From positions 60,531,805 to 60,595,804 of the forward strand of contig OX123190.2 in NCBI GenBank assembly GCA_944739405.2: a stretch of DNA of 64,000 bases. Reading direction: 5' to 3'. The notes below the pieces were generated by a model. The model was not told where the DNA came from. It saw nothing but the letters and a program-made list of their open reading frames with translations, and made no database searches. A program made the position numbers and the translations under genes. The DNA is from Euclidia mi (Eukaryota; Arthropoda; Insecta; Lepidoptera; Erebidae). Each line of letters opens with the position of its first letter. Positions within the stretch are counted from its first letter, which is position 1. Positions 9,289 through 19,710 of the stretch are shown here, in pieces.

Positions 9289-11103
9289 AGATAAGATAAA
9301 GATTTTTATTTGTCAGAAAACACACAGTTACAAAAAATATACTGATACTAGGTTAAACTTAAGTCTAGGATTTTCCAATTTAATGGAAGGACACCAATCT
9401 CCTGTACTAGTTAGAAAACTGTATCACAGGAGGTTGGGTCCCTCTTTCAAAATTATATTTAGGTAGGTATACTAAATAGTACAATATAATTAAAATATTC
9501 AAGAGAACACAGATAATTATTATTAAGTGACGGTAAGAAATTATGCTTGGTTTTTAATTAAGAGGCAAATTCAATAAAAATTATATAATACATTACTTTC
9601 GCGTGCTAATCATTTAATACAAGAAGCAAACGAGGCGCAATTTACTAATTGTGGATCAGCAGTATAGCTAATAGTGTCAATGTTGTTGTGCCTTTAGCAT
9701 TTATTCATTACGATTATAAACTATACGTGTGCATTTTATAAAACTAAATTAAATTCACAATATTACAATGTCAGTGGGTCACTATGCTAATGGAATGTTT
9801 TTAAGTACGTAAGACAATGAATAAGTTTGGACATAAAGATTAATAAATTATTAGTAGATTGATTACGTAAGACTGATTGAAGAGATTAAAACCCATAGTC
9901 TCACAGTACGTAACGTAGGCGTCAATGGTTATAGTAATATAGCTATATTGCGGCGCTTCTAGGCGCCTTCATAGTCTATAGTATTAATGTACCTAATTTC
10001 GGCAGCCTTTCTGGCCGGGTAGTCAACGTCACCCGTTGAGTGATTACTCGGTTTGTTGAAGCGCAGACACGTCGCACATTTTGGCGTTTGCGATTTCTTG
10101 TTGCAGTCCTGGATGGAATGTCCTTCTTCACCACAATGTCCGCACTTAGAGGCCTCATTCTTGCAAGACTTAGCCGCATGCGCGTACTGCTGACACTTAT
10201 AGCACCTGGTTACAAGGGTGTAGTCTCTCACCGGACAGGAAGTCCAGTTGATAAATATCCTGTTCTGAGTGATTATGGCTTTACGGATTACGGCGGTTAC
10301 CTCTAGTATAAAATTGCAGAAACCAGAGTCTCTCTTGCCAGATTTGTGACTAAATTTTATTGAAGACAAAAATGTATTTAAGCTGGTAATTTCTCAGCGA
10401 CATTCTGCTCAAAAATATATCTATAGACCTCAGTTTCGCTCATTGTTGTCGGGACACCAATAATAATAATGCGTGGTTTGCGCTTGTATGGTTCATCGAT
10501 CTTTAAGCCTGATGCAGCGAGTTGTACCGATTGTTTCAATTTTTCGATGTCATTTTTTGTTTCTGTGCTAATTATTACTCCTCCATTCCTGGTCTTACGT
10601 ACTCCACGAACTTGTAGCTTCATTTCTTCGGGCTTTATGATTTTCTGAACCATATTTTTTGTGTTCTCGCTTGTTTTTGAAGCATCGCTAGGGTAAATAG
10701 CTACCGAGCTCAGATTATTCGGCCGAATGTAGTTGTTGGCTCCCTTTTTCACCATATCCGCAAACGAAGTGCTGGCTGGAGCTTGTTTGGTGCTCGATTC
10801 CTGGATGGACTGCTTGATCTGGGCTAGCTCCTCCATAAGGTCTTGCTTTTCTGTCATAGCTGTAAGGGCTTGGTGGTTCTGTATGGCTTTTAACTTCAAT
10901 GATTGATACTGGATGATCATTCGGGACACACCCTGTGCAACATTGCGGCAGTTGGTATTGATTTTCAACTTTTGCTCGGTGTTCAGCTTACCTTCAGAGG
11001 CAATAGCGCAAACCTCATTCAGACTCTGTTCAATAATTCCCAACCAGTTCTGTAACTCCAGTGTTGAGATCATTTCTCTTCTCTCTTCATGTTCTTGTCT
11101 CTG
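9289..11103 (-). mobile_element. ORF1-only LINE (non-autonomous non-LTR element)
   Basis: On the minus strand: a short leader, a ~370-residue gag-like ORF1 (11073 to 9959), then about 670 bases of non-coding 3' sequence ending AAATAAAAATCTTTATCTTATCTTTATT, a LINE-type 3' tail. No trace of endonuclease or RT is found between ORF1 and the tail. The 5' end abuts the 3' tail of another LINE fragment at about 11104. The absence of ORF2 may be an internal deletion of this copy or a property of the family. Confidence 0.7.
9959..11073 (-). pseudogene. LINE ORF1 (gag-like) with three zinc knuckles, one frameshift
   Basis: An ATG at 11073 opens a lysine/glutamine-rich N-terminal half with a probable coiled coil (MEELAQIKQSIQES). 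A conserved middle region follows (GVIISTETKNDIEKLKQ, RKPRIIIIGVPTTMSETE) that is typical of I/R1/Jockey-group ORF1 proteins. C-terminal knuckles are CYKCQQYAHAAKSC, CGHCGEEGHSIQDC and a third CATC...H...DYPARKAAEIRY. Such proteins bind element RNA and help target it to chromosomes. A single-base loss near 10370-10380 breaks the frame. Everything else is open over about 370 residues, close to full length, so the copy is young. No host gene resembles it. Confidence 0.8.
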
Positions 11104-11398
11104 ATGTTGAGAAATTCAAATTCAAAATACTTTATTCATTTGGGTCACAATGTGACGCTTATGAACGTCAAAATAATAAATTTATAAAATAATTACTTAA
11201 ACTCAAATTTAAAACATTATTACTGTATGCTTCTACATTTACATTTACTGCCACGTTCGCAAAGCAATAGGTAGAACCATGAGAAAGAACGGGCAGTAAA
11301 ACTCACGGTCACTCTTTTTCATCGCCAGGTTTTGCATAATACACAATTTACATTTTGTAAGGTGCTGCAACTGTTACACCTTCTACAGAGAGGTCTTG
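11104..11398 (-). repeat. LINE 3'-end module, copy 2 of 3
   Basis: Same blocks as 135-490 (GTGACGCTTATGAACGTCAA, GAAAGAACGGGCAGTAAAAC on the plus strand), with a TTTGAATT-type tail at about 11110. No coding part is attached, so it is a strongly 5'-truncated copy of the inner-LINE family or a SINE sharing its 3' end. Confidence 0.75.
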
Positions 11399-11715
11399 GG
11401 TGTTGGGTTCGGTGGTGGAGAGCGGGGTGTTTTATCACTCCTACCAAAAGGACTATCCATATTCATGAGTTTACTTGTATTCTAATTGTAATTTTCCATT
11501 ATGAAAACAAACTGCTTTACTGTAATGACAATGCGCCTACCACATCAAAAATGCAAAAATGTAGGTCAGCGTAAATTTATATTATTTTTATTGAGTACAC
11601 GTCTGTACGCAACGACGGCTAAGATGACTATCCTATATATTATCTAATGATTACAATACAATACAAATTGAATATAATAACTTTGGCAATGTATTTTTGG
11701 CATATTTTTCGCTGT
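11399..11715. other. No recognised feature
   Basis: AT-rich sequence within the inserted DNA. I see no gene, no clear repeat and no motif beyond short open frames expected by chance. Confidence 0.5.
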
Positions 11716-11850
11716 AGGAAGCATGAAGTAAGCAAGTATGCAGCATGCAAGCAAGCATGCAGCATGCAAGCAAGCATGCAGCATGCAGCAAGCATGCAGT
11801 ATACAAGCAAGCATGCAGCATGCAGCATTCAAGCGAGCAGGCAGCAGGCG
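11716..11850. repeat. Short tandem repeat, GCATGCAGCATGCAAGCAA type
   Basis: Degenerate tandem array of CAGCATGCAAGCAAG-like units that is open in several frames on both strands (hence misleading Cys/His/Ala-rich translations). It borders a short GC-rich patch up to about 11945 that looks like a degraded insertion. Confidence 0.75.
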
Positions 11851-12062
11851 GGGCTTCTGTCACGGCTCCGGCGCTGCGGGTCTCCGGCGGCCCCACGCGT
11901 GCTAATCGTCGCAGACGGCTTTCGCTCCTACGCGCCTACGCGATTTTAAAATAACACTCTAGGGGTAGGGCAAACAAGACTACGTGGAGTCGGTTTTACA
12001 ACAATTCGGTTCTGTCACTAACTTTTGTTGCACAGCATATACATTTTTTACAAGTTAAATAT

Positions 12063-12300
12063 ATCTTAATATATATATTTCTTGTGTGCGTGTGTATGTA
12101 ATTGAACTCCTCCTAAACGACTGGACTGATCTTGATGAAACTTTTTGTATGTGTTCAAGGGGACTTGAGAATGGTTTAGATTCACAATTTAGTCCACTGG
12201 AAAATGTTTATTGTACTTAATTTTTAATTTGTAAGTAGGTAGTTGTGGATGTTGGAATGTTTCACATTAGAACCGACGGACTGCGCTGCTATCGCAGTGT
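12063..12300 (+). mobile_element. Helitron-like repeat fragment
   Basis: Begins A|TCTTAATATATATATTTC and continues with TTGAACTCCTCCTAAACG and ACTGGACTGATCTTGATGAAAC. These are phrases of a non-autonomous repeat very common in insects whose ends fit the Helitron pattern. The 3' CTAG end is not seen, so this copy is truncated. The family name is from memory of the pattern. Confidence 0.45.
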
Positions 12301-12569
12301 CAAATCTTATAATAATTATTTCGTCAAGGAGTACATCGAAACCTTGCCTGAATAATAAACATTAAATAATAAAGATTTCGAGTCGACAACATATATCCGC
12401 AAAATTCGAGTATTTCGTTAAATTCTAATGGTTCTGACAGACAAATCACATTTGCCATATTGGCCACTCTAGCAAAACGCGGAAAACGCCACAGATACCG
12501 GATACCATTTTGAGTTCTACTAAGTCTTAGTACTAAGTAGTTTTTATGTGTAAATACTTTTTTCAGTTA

Positions 12570-13957
12570 TCTATACTAATATAATAAAGCGGAAGAGTTT
12601 GTTTCTTTGTTTGTTTGTTTGAACGTGCTAATCTCAGGAACTACCGGTTGGATCTGAAAAATTATTTTTGTATACGATTATTCCGGAAGGCTATAGGCTA
12701 TATAACATAACGCTTCAACCCTTTGGGGCCAGGCAAAAGGCTAAAAAGGCTAAAAGATAATGGCGGCTAATCTCAGGAACTAGCAGTCGGATTTAAAAAA
12801 TTGTTATTGCCTAAGGCTTATAGGCTATATGAAATTACGCCACAACTTTTAGAGGCCAGACAAAAATAATAAAATGGTCAAACGAGAAGGGGGAGGGTTG
12901 GGTCAACGGCAAAAAAGGCTAAACGAATAGGATACTATCTATATGGGTATCGTTTTCGAGATTTTTGGGACGCTGATTAATAATATGAAATTTATTTAGT
13001 GATCCAAGATGGCGGTCGGGAAATTAAAGATGGCAGATGAGAAAATTTTAAAAATCAATATGGGTATCGCCTTCGATATTTTAAGGGGTGGGAAATCGAA
13101 ATACAATATCTATTTCGTGATCATAGATGGCGGATGGGAAATCAAAGATGGCGGATGGGAAAATTTAAAAAAATCAATATTGGTGTCGTCTGCGATGTTA
13201 AAAGGGAGGGGGAATCCAAATACAACATCTGTTTCGTGATTCAAGATGTTGGATGGGAAATCAAAGATGGCGGAAGGGAAAAATTTAAAAAAATTAATAT
13301 GGTTATCGTCTCTGATGATTTAAGGGATGGAGAATCCAAATACAACATATATTTCGTGATTAAACATGGCGGATAGGAAATCAAAGATGGCGGACGGGAT
13401 TTTTCTTAAAGTCTAATGGGTATCGTCTCTGATATTTTAAGGAATGGGGAATTCAAAAACACCATCTATGTATTTTGTGATTAAAGATGGCGGATGGGAT
13501 TTTTTTTGTAAATCCATATGGATATCGTCTCCGATGTTAAAAGGGATGGGGAATCCAAATACAACATCTATTTCGTGATTCAAGATGGCAGATGGGAAAT
13601 CAAAGATGGCGGTTGGGAAAAATTTCAAAAATCAATATGGGTATCGTCTCTAATGATTTAAGGGCTGGTGAATCCAAATACAACATCTATTTCGTGATCA
13701 AAGATGGCGGATAGGAAATCAAAGATGGCGGACGGGTTTTTTTTTTAAAGTCGATATGGGTATCGTCTCCGATATTTTAACGAATGGGGAATTCAATATT
13801 ATATAAAAATCTTTGTTTGTTTGTTCATCATTTATATACTCTATAATGATAAGAGATTAAGCGCTAAGTCAATGGTAACTTTGGAAAAAGGGCTTCCAAA
13901 AAAGGAATTAAATAAAAATTCTTAAAAAGGTGATACGGAGTTCGCTGGGTCAGCTAG
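12570..13957 (+). mobile_element. Helitron-like element expanded by an internal minisatellite
   Basis: Starts TC after an A (12569) and ends CTAG before a T (13958), the rolling-circle signature. The start (TCTATACTAATATAATAAAG, then GTTTGTTTGAACGTGCTAATC) matches the shorter copy at 17425-17602. Between the ends about 800 bases are occupied by a ~120-bp tandem repeat. No transposase is encoded. Confidence 0.65.
13005..13810. repeat. Minisatellite, about 120-bp unit, six or more copies
   Basis: The phrase TTCGTGAT recurs near 13115, 13234, 13353, 13473 (as TTTGTGAT), 13573 and 13691, each followed by AAGATGGCGGATGGGA and later ATATGGGTATCGTCT and GGGGAATCCAAATACAACA. Spacing is about 119-120 with one shorter unit. 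It lies wholly within the Helitron-like element. Confidence 0.85.
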
Positions 13958-13969
13958 TAATTATATAAA

Positions 13970-14236
13970 TATTATGCTAATAATCATTAGGCCTACTAAC
14001 GTTATGCTAATAGTCATTAGACCTACTAACGTGATGCGAATCAAATTTATGCCAAAACAAATTTGTTTTACTGACAATTAGTATTTATGCCAAAACAATT
14101 TTTTTTTACTGACAATTAGTCTTTAAGATGATTATGCCAACATAAAATGTATGCCTAAAAAAAATATGCCGAAGTATTATTATTCCAAAACAAATTGTGC
14201 CAAAATCGTTCTGCCGAAGTATATTAGGACAAAGAA
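13970..14236 (+). repeat. TTATGC motif cluster, right side
   Basis: Eight TATGC words in ~265 bases, including two ~31-bp tandem units (TTATGCTAATAATCATTAGG type) and two ~40-bp units (TTTATGCCAAAACAA ... TGACAATTAGT). The motif is the complement of the one at 9118-9288, so the two clusters form an inverted pair at the two junctions of the inserted DNA with the Gypsy element. Confidence 0.75.
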
Positions 14237-15035
14237 CATTATGCAAGTAGAAGGGATCCCCTTTATCTATTGTGTGTCCCAAGTAATTGATACTTTATTT
14301 GAAAAAGTGACACTTTTCTTTATTGACACGAAGGTTGCTTTCCTTGTGCTTCTGTAAAACTTGTCTGAGTCTGTGTAGCAGTTGATCTTCTGAGGATCCT
14401 TGGATAATAATGTCGTCAAAGAAACATTTTACTCCTTCAAGTCCTTGTAGTAATTGATCCATATACTTTTGCCAGAGACTCCGTGCCTTTAACTCCAAAC
14501 ATCAGTCTATTAAGCCTTTATGCGTACTTAAGGTTTGTAACAGGGCACTTTCTTCGTCCATTACCATATTGAGATAAGCTTGCGTTATGTCCAGCGTGCA
14601 AAAAAGTTTTCCACCTCTCATTTCGGCTAGGATGTCTTCGATAATCGGAATTAGATAGTGTTCATCTTTAATAACTTTATTTAAGGTTACTTTGTAGTCT
14701 GCGCAAAGCCTTATGCTTCCATTTGGCTTCACGATAGGCACAACCGGTGTGCCCCAGTCAGAGTGGTTAATTTTAGTAATCACGCCTTGATGCACCAGCC
14801 GGTCGATTTCGTCATCTACTTTAGCTCTAAGTGCGTAAGGAATTCTCCGTGGTTTGATGAAAATTGGCTGAGTATTTTCTTTGAGCGTTAGGTGGCCTCG
14901 AATGTTCGGGATTTCGCCTGGATTTGGGCTGAATACAGTACTCGCAAATTTTTCTAGTAATTTGTCCAGTATCGGTTCTTCCTTGCATGCTTGTATGGTT
15001 CTGAGGTCGGCGAGCTTAACGTTAAAGTCCTTCAT
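14237..15035 (-). pseudogene. Gypsy reverse transcriptase domain
   Basis: Minus-strand RT: IKPRRIPYALRAKVDDEI and QGVITKINHSDWGTPVVPIV (fingers), GSIRLCADYKVTLNKVI, motif A LFCTLDITQAYLNM, then after a break near 14500 the palm with FFDDIIIQG (the YXDD-like box, here FFDD) and the thumb ending YLGHTIDKG. A stop follows HFFK near 14295. The reading ends abruptly at about 14237, where the TTATGC cluster begins, so the thumb is cut from the connection and RNase H at 8528-9117. Two or more disabling changes make it inactive. Confidence 0.85.
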
Positions 15036-15330
15036 TCAGCTTCTACCCAGTATAGGATCTACGATCAACTTTGTTTATTATGTACAATTTCCCATAAAAC
15101 AGTTGTTTCTTGTATTGGCATTTAAACGTATGCAACGCCGGTGGGTTTGAAGACTTCTCCAGTATATGTTCTTAGTTTCATGTGCGTTTTAAATATTTTC
15201 TTGCTGATACCCAGCTTTCTGTAGTCCTTTAGTGATATGGTAGAAAGTGATGCCCCTGTGTCAAATTCCATGTTTACTTTCTTGCTTCAATATCGATTGG
15301 TAATACAAATTTGTCTGAACATTCACTCTT
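15036..15330 (-). pseudogene. Gypsy aspartic protease
   Basis: The minus strand reads EFDTGASLSTIS, the DTGA active-site box of retropepsins, then YRKLGISKKIF and TYTGEVFKPTGVAYV. Later a damaged segment contains PILGR-like residues leading to MKDFNVKLA at the start of RT. A stop follows GVAYV and more occur after it. The protease would cut the Gag-Pol chain. Position between gag and RT is standard for Gypsy. Confidence 0.75.
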
Positions 15331-16231
15331 GATAAGGCTGAATTCGGCTGTATTGTCGGTGCTGATGGGACTGGAAGAATCATTCAGTTGGTTTGTGTTA
15401 TTATGTCTTTGAAGACACATTCGAGCCAGATGGCCTTCTTTTTGGCACTTGCGGCATGTACTTCAGATAGCGCCACATTCATTTGCTTTGTGGTCATCTT
15501 TACCACAACGAAAACATTTACCTTTTAGGTGTCGTATTGATATCGGTGGCCTTCTAGCCTTGTTTTTGGCGAGGGTGTGGGTAGGTTGACGGCTTTTGAA
15601 ATTGTACGTATGTCGTTGTCGTTATTCGATTTATAGGTACTTAATGACATGCTTGTATTTTCGGTTTTTCCCATTTCTATGGATGTGGCGATGTGCACCA
15701 ATGTAGAGAATTCTGTAGCATTCCTTTCTTGTAGAATTTTTGTGCGTATCTCACCATCCTTCAAGCCTCGTATAATTTGAAGTGACAAAAAGGAATCAAG
15801 CGTAGGTTTCATGTAGTGTCGACATTTAAACTCGCAATTCGACGACAATCTTTTTAATTCAGCAGCGTAAACAGCGATTTCTTCATCTGGTTGTTATAAA
15901 CGTTATATAAATGTGTGTTGAGAAGCCCATATACTTGGTTTTGGATCAATGTAATTATCCAAGATTGTAGTAAGTTCGTCGAAACTCTTGTTGATTGGAT
16001 CATCCGGGGAGCACAGATCGTGAATCCTTTCGTGTAATTCAGGTAGAATCGTAGACAGCAGCGTATAGACTTTCACTTTTGGATCATTTATATTATTGAG
16101 TATTAAGTATACCGCAAGCCGTTTGGTGAAATTTTTGAAAGTCTCGTTGTCTTGAAAGGGTTGAAAATTCTTGGTTGTTGTTGCTCGCGTTGTGATATTG
16201 CTACGGAGGCAACTTTTTTTGCGGTAGGAGT
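15331..16231 (-). pseudogene. Gypsy gag with CCHC zinc knuckles, degraded
   Basis: Read from just inside the 5' LTR remnant: QREQQQPRIFNPF, NDPKVKVYTLLSTILPELHE, YIDPKPSIWASQHTF, EEIAVYAAELKRLSSNCEF, then FLSLQIIRGLKDGEIRTKIL, a capsid-like region of the Gypsy gag type. It is followed by two knuckles: CFRCGKDDHKANEC, then after an in-frame TGA CRKCQKEGHLARMC. The protein packages element RNA. Stops at about 15470 and 15905 break the frame. The untranslated leader and primer-binding site are absent, because the LTR remnant joins directly to gag. Confidence 0.75.
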
Positions 16232-16303
16232 TTTACTTATTTACATTCAATGACAGTTAACAGAAAAACCGTTGCTAGGAGACGAGAACTGAAGTATGTC
16301 ACA
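16232..16303 (-). repeat. 5' LTR remnant (72 bp)
   Basis: The first 72 bases of the LTR, nearly identical to the matching part of the 3' LTR (5939-6010), including the TGTGACATAC start. They are flanked outside by GAAT (16304-16307). The rest of the LTR, the primer-binding site and the leader are deleted up to the gag coding part. Confidence 0.85.
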
Positions 16304-16307
16304 GAAT

Positions 16308-17424
16308 CAAATAAGCTTTACGCTTATAGGTTCCATGTACAATCAACACGTCCTCTGTACATAAGTACATACTTCGAACAGAACCTTTTGTAAACACACG
16401 ACGTCAGGTACTTTCAACAAACGATACACGCTAAATGACCACACGGCTTGCGGCTAACGATTATAGCCGTGATAATTATGAAACGTGCTTTCAAAGCTAA
16501 GCACTTGAACTGAAAATCTAACTTCCAGCCGTAGGAGTGTTATCTCTAACAATGTCTAGTCTTCTTGTCTAGATAAATGTGATTCATTGTAGCTCGATAT
16601 CGGAATACTCCGAACGATTTGTAAGAAAATCGTGTCTTGAATGACTGTGCAGATATTTCTCTGTTTTTAGACGGCCAGTGTGCGGAGTGTTTTGGTTTTA
16701 ATTTATAGCTTGGGATGCTTCAATCATATTACGACGAATGGTGATAATTAAATTCTATATTTTACAATAGTTTATATCTAGTATATAGTTATATATAGTT
16801 GTATATAGTTTAGTTTACCATCCCAGTTATAAAGCAATAATTTGCGCGTTTGTAGAGCAAACATAAGAATCATGTTGATCTCATTTTCAATATAAAACTT
16901 TATAATCCTTCTAAATTGCGAGGCGCCCTTTACCCTTTCCTATAGCTACAATAACTACCGAGAGCTTTTATTCAAATTTTCCTCGACTGTAGGTAGTACT
17001 AATTCAAGGACATTTGGTCCATACCAGACCGCACGTAATCCCTCTAGGGAGATTTTACGTGAACTACGTTCGAGGAATTTAGTCATCCAGTTAACTGATG
17101 TAATGTGTTCAGAATTGTTTGATCCCAATGGTGGAACTACACAGAATTTTACGTCTATTTGTGGTTTTCTTTATGTAATTTAATTAGGGTGATTGGATTT
17201 CTATTGTAGTGGTATTTGCGAAGGGATAAACGCCGCATTGTAGAAGGAATAAAACAGCGGCGTGGGTCGTAAAAAGGTTGAGATGGTATTCTGGGCAGTT
17301 GAGATTTGTGTCAAAAATATTACTTTAGGTGCTGGAGATAGATGTATCAGCGGCACAACTTATGACAATTTGCAAATTTTTTATGGGCATTTTTCGTTCT
17401 TGCTGTTCGCAGTTGAACTTAAAA
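16308..17424. other. No recognised feature
   Basis: About 1.1 kb with no convincing gene. It contains TATA-rich stretches at 16750-16810 and moderately GC-balanced sequence at 16990-17270 that may be an unrecognised repeat. No long open frame and no splice-bounded coding block could be seen. Confidence 0.5.
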
Positions 17425-17602
17425 TCATATACTAATATATAAAGCTGAAGAATTTGTTTGTTTGTTTGGTTGAACGCGCTAATCTCAGGAATTACCGGTC
17501 TGATTTGAAAAATTCTTTCAGTGTTAGATAGCCCATTTATCGAGGAAGGGTAGGCTATATAACATCGCGCTATGAGCGACATCGGCAGCGGGCATCCTCT
17601 AG
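17425..17602 (+). mobile_element. Helitron-like element, short copy (178 bp)
   Basis: A|TCATATACTAATATATAAAGC ... CATCCTCTAG|T. Same family as 12570-13957, without the minisatellite. The words GAACGCGCTAATCTCAGGAA and AAATTCTTTCAGTGTTAGATA are family-typical. Confidence 0.65.
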
Positions 17603-17607
17603 TTACT

Positions 17608-17840
17608 CATCATCATCAGCCTTTAACAGTCCACTGCTGGACTAGGCCTCTCCTTTGAAAGGAGGAATTGGCCTACTATACCACGCTGGCCAAACGGGTT
17701 GGTATAGGGTTTGTATCAAGTTTTCCTTCTCTTACAATGCTGTTCTCTGCATAATATGCTGCCTCTGTCGGCTCTTACGACACCCACGGGATGATATGGG
17801 GTGGTGACATTCCGTATTCTTAATTCGTCATAATGAAAAG
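17608..17840 (-). mobile_element. RTE-type LINE 3' end or SINE with (GAT)n tail, minus copy
   Basis: Minus strand: GAATACGGAATGTCACCACC ... AGGCCTAGTCCAGCAGTGGA ... GGCTGATGATGATG. Almost the same as 32825-33054 in the opposite orientation. The GAT repeat tail is the RTE hallmark. No coding part. Confidence 0.75.
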
Positions 17841-18384
17841 AAGATGAAGAAAGAAAGCTCGTAATTTTGGTTCTTGGGCTGATGCCATTTCTGGTGCTTT
17901 CTTTTATTTCATTTGATATTTTGTGACCTCCTAAGTTAAGTTGGTCAATCCATGGTGCAAATTATGAAGTTGTACAATTTCACAAGTGTTACAGTAAAAT
18001 TGCTGAGATCCTATTTTGCTTATCACTTCAGATAAATAAGTGCGTATGTACTACAAAAACTTCCCGATATGTTACGAATGACAAGCTAGGTCTCGCTATG
18101 AGCGCTACATGTATAAATCCGTAAAACATTACCACCCACCTTGCTCACTATAGATTCATATTATTAAATGATAGCATAATTTTATTATGGCCAAATTGTG
18201 TTGACGTTATCTAGTCCGTCAGCCTACCAGTTTGTGACGTTAGCTGACGCGCTCCTCCCTACTACTCTCGGCTGCCCGCTTGCGCCCCAACCCAGAAATC
18301 TATATATACCGTGGCGCGGAGTGATCGCCCGTCTCGCTGGCGGTGCGACATTGATGATAGGTGAGGACTTATCATCAATGTTGA
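17841..18384. other. No gene recognised; small hairpin at 18348-18381
   Basis: Mostly unassigned. A GC-richer patch at 18220-18360 carries a TATATATACC box and a 12-bp inverted repeat (ACATTGATGATA / TATCATCAATGT, 10-base loop). This could be the edge of an old MITE or promoter-like remnant. I cannot decide. Confidence 0.4.
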
Positions 18385-19690
18385 AGAGAGAGGTCAAAGT
18401 CAAAGCATTTATTTATAAACATAGGTAAGTACAGAGTTGTTAAAATATATATATAGGTTCACCATGTTTCGCTTGAAAAGCATACAAATATACATATAAA
18501 AAGAATTCAAAAACATTAGATATAGGTACACATTACAAAAAAATATATTCAATCTATATTAATTGTCTTAATTATTGTGGTATTATTAATTAAATTATAA
18601 TTCTTATTTAAGGAGATATTTGTCATTTAAATATTCATGAATGGAAAAATATGAATTACTAATTAATATGTCATATAATGTTTCTTTAAAACCGTCAATA
18701 TTATTGCATTCTAGTAATGTCTAAGGTAAGTGATTATATACTTTAGGAGCCATCCCCAAGAAATTTGGATTATAAATGCCTTTTTTGTGTGATAAAAAAA
18801 ATAAAATACATGTGCAATGTATTTTATTTTGATGTCGAATGCTATTTAATGTTTCAAGTAAATGGATTTTTTTCATGACAAAAAGAGCAACTTCATAGAT
18901 GTACATAGCCGGTGGGTCATTAGTTTTAGATTTTTAAAATAGTGCTTACAACCGTCCGTGGACCTTATTTGACAAATAGCCCTCACACATTTCTTCTGGG
19001 CTTTAAAAGCTAATTCTCTATCTGGTGAGTTACCCCAATAAATTATACCGTATCTAATAACTGATGAAACATAGCCATGATAAGCCTTTAATAATATTGA
19101 CTGATCTACTATTTTGGCAAGGTTGTACAGTGCATATGAATATTGATGGAGTCGTTTACATAGGCTTTCGATATGAGTTTTTCAGTTCATACTTTCATCG
19201 AGCCAGATTCCCAAAAAATTATGACGACTAATGTTTTGAATATTCGTATCATCATAGCGTATACCAAGTTCCATTGTTTTCGTTCGCTGTCTAAATTCTA
19301 TTATTTTAGTTTTGTCTAAGTTTATTTTTAAATTATTTTTTTTAGTCATTCGATTATCAATTAAAGATTATAATTTATTATATTTTCTAGATCTTCTGCA
19401 TTTTTTCCAGTAAATACTACAGTGTTGAATGATATTAGGTATATCATTAATATATATTATAAACAACAATGGACCAAGAATGCTTCCCTGAGGCACACCA
19501 TAAACAGTCTTTTTAGGTTCTGACATGTATAAATTTTCGGTTTTTGATCGTCTACAAACTTTAGAAATACATGTCATCTGTGTCCTGTTGCTTAGATATG
19601 ACTTAATTAGTTGCAAAGCGTTACCTCGGATTCCATATAATTCTAGTTTTTTATAAAGAATTTCATGATTTACTGTCACCAGATGTCGTT
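18385..19690 (-). pseudogene. CR1/Jockey-like LINE fragment, 5'-truncated RT
   Basis: The minus strand begins at 19680 within RT motif A (TVNHEILYKKLELYG) and continues with SYLSNRTQMTC, motif B YGVPQGSILGPLLF and IIYINDIPNIIQHC. The motif C region is damaged. Later pieces read YGIIYWGNSPDRELAFKAQK, KCVRAICQIRSTDGCK, IYEVALFVMKK and FLGMAPKVYNHLP, the usual order to the C-terminus. It ends in a TTTGAC-type tail at about 18390. Multiple frame breaks. It belongs to the same broad family as the LINE at 38300-42460 but is more decayed. Confidence 0.8.
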
Positions 19691-19710
19691 ATGATAAAAA
19701 GGTTATAATA

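Larger units (their letters stand above)
5463..16307 (-). mobile_element. Gypsy-type LTR retrotransposon remnant with nested insertions
   Basis: Minus-strand order is 5' LTR remnant (16232-16303), gag, protease, RT, RNase H, integrase, then a complete-looking 3' LTR (5467-6010). The four bases GAAT directly flank both outer ends (5463-5466 and 16304-16307), the 4-bp target duplication expected for Gypsy integrases, and the LTR starts TG and ends CA. The genes follow the Gypsy order protease-RT-RNase H-integrase. No envelope-like ORF is seen. About 5 kb of unrelated DNA (9118-14236) lies between RT and RNase H, and the integrase part is broken by further insertions, so the unit is dead. Confidence 0.85.

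Noticed and set aside
11640..11954. Cys/Leu/His-rich small proteins, possible secreted peptide or metallothionein-like
   Set aside because: They are translations of the GCATGCAGCATGCAAGCAA tandem repeat in several frames on both strands.
13009..13376. Repetitive small protein (GGWEIKDGGWE repeats)
   Set aside because: Translation of the 120-bp minisatellite; not open through all units and located inside a Helitron-like element.
13005..13810. CRISPR-like array
   Set aside because: Contiguous tandem units without unique spacers, in a eukaryotic repeat context.
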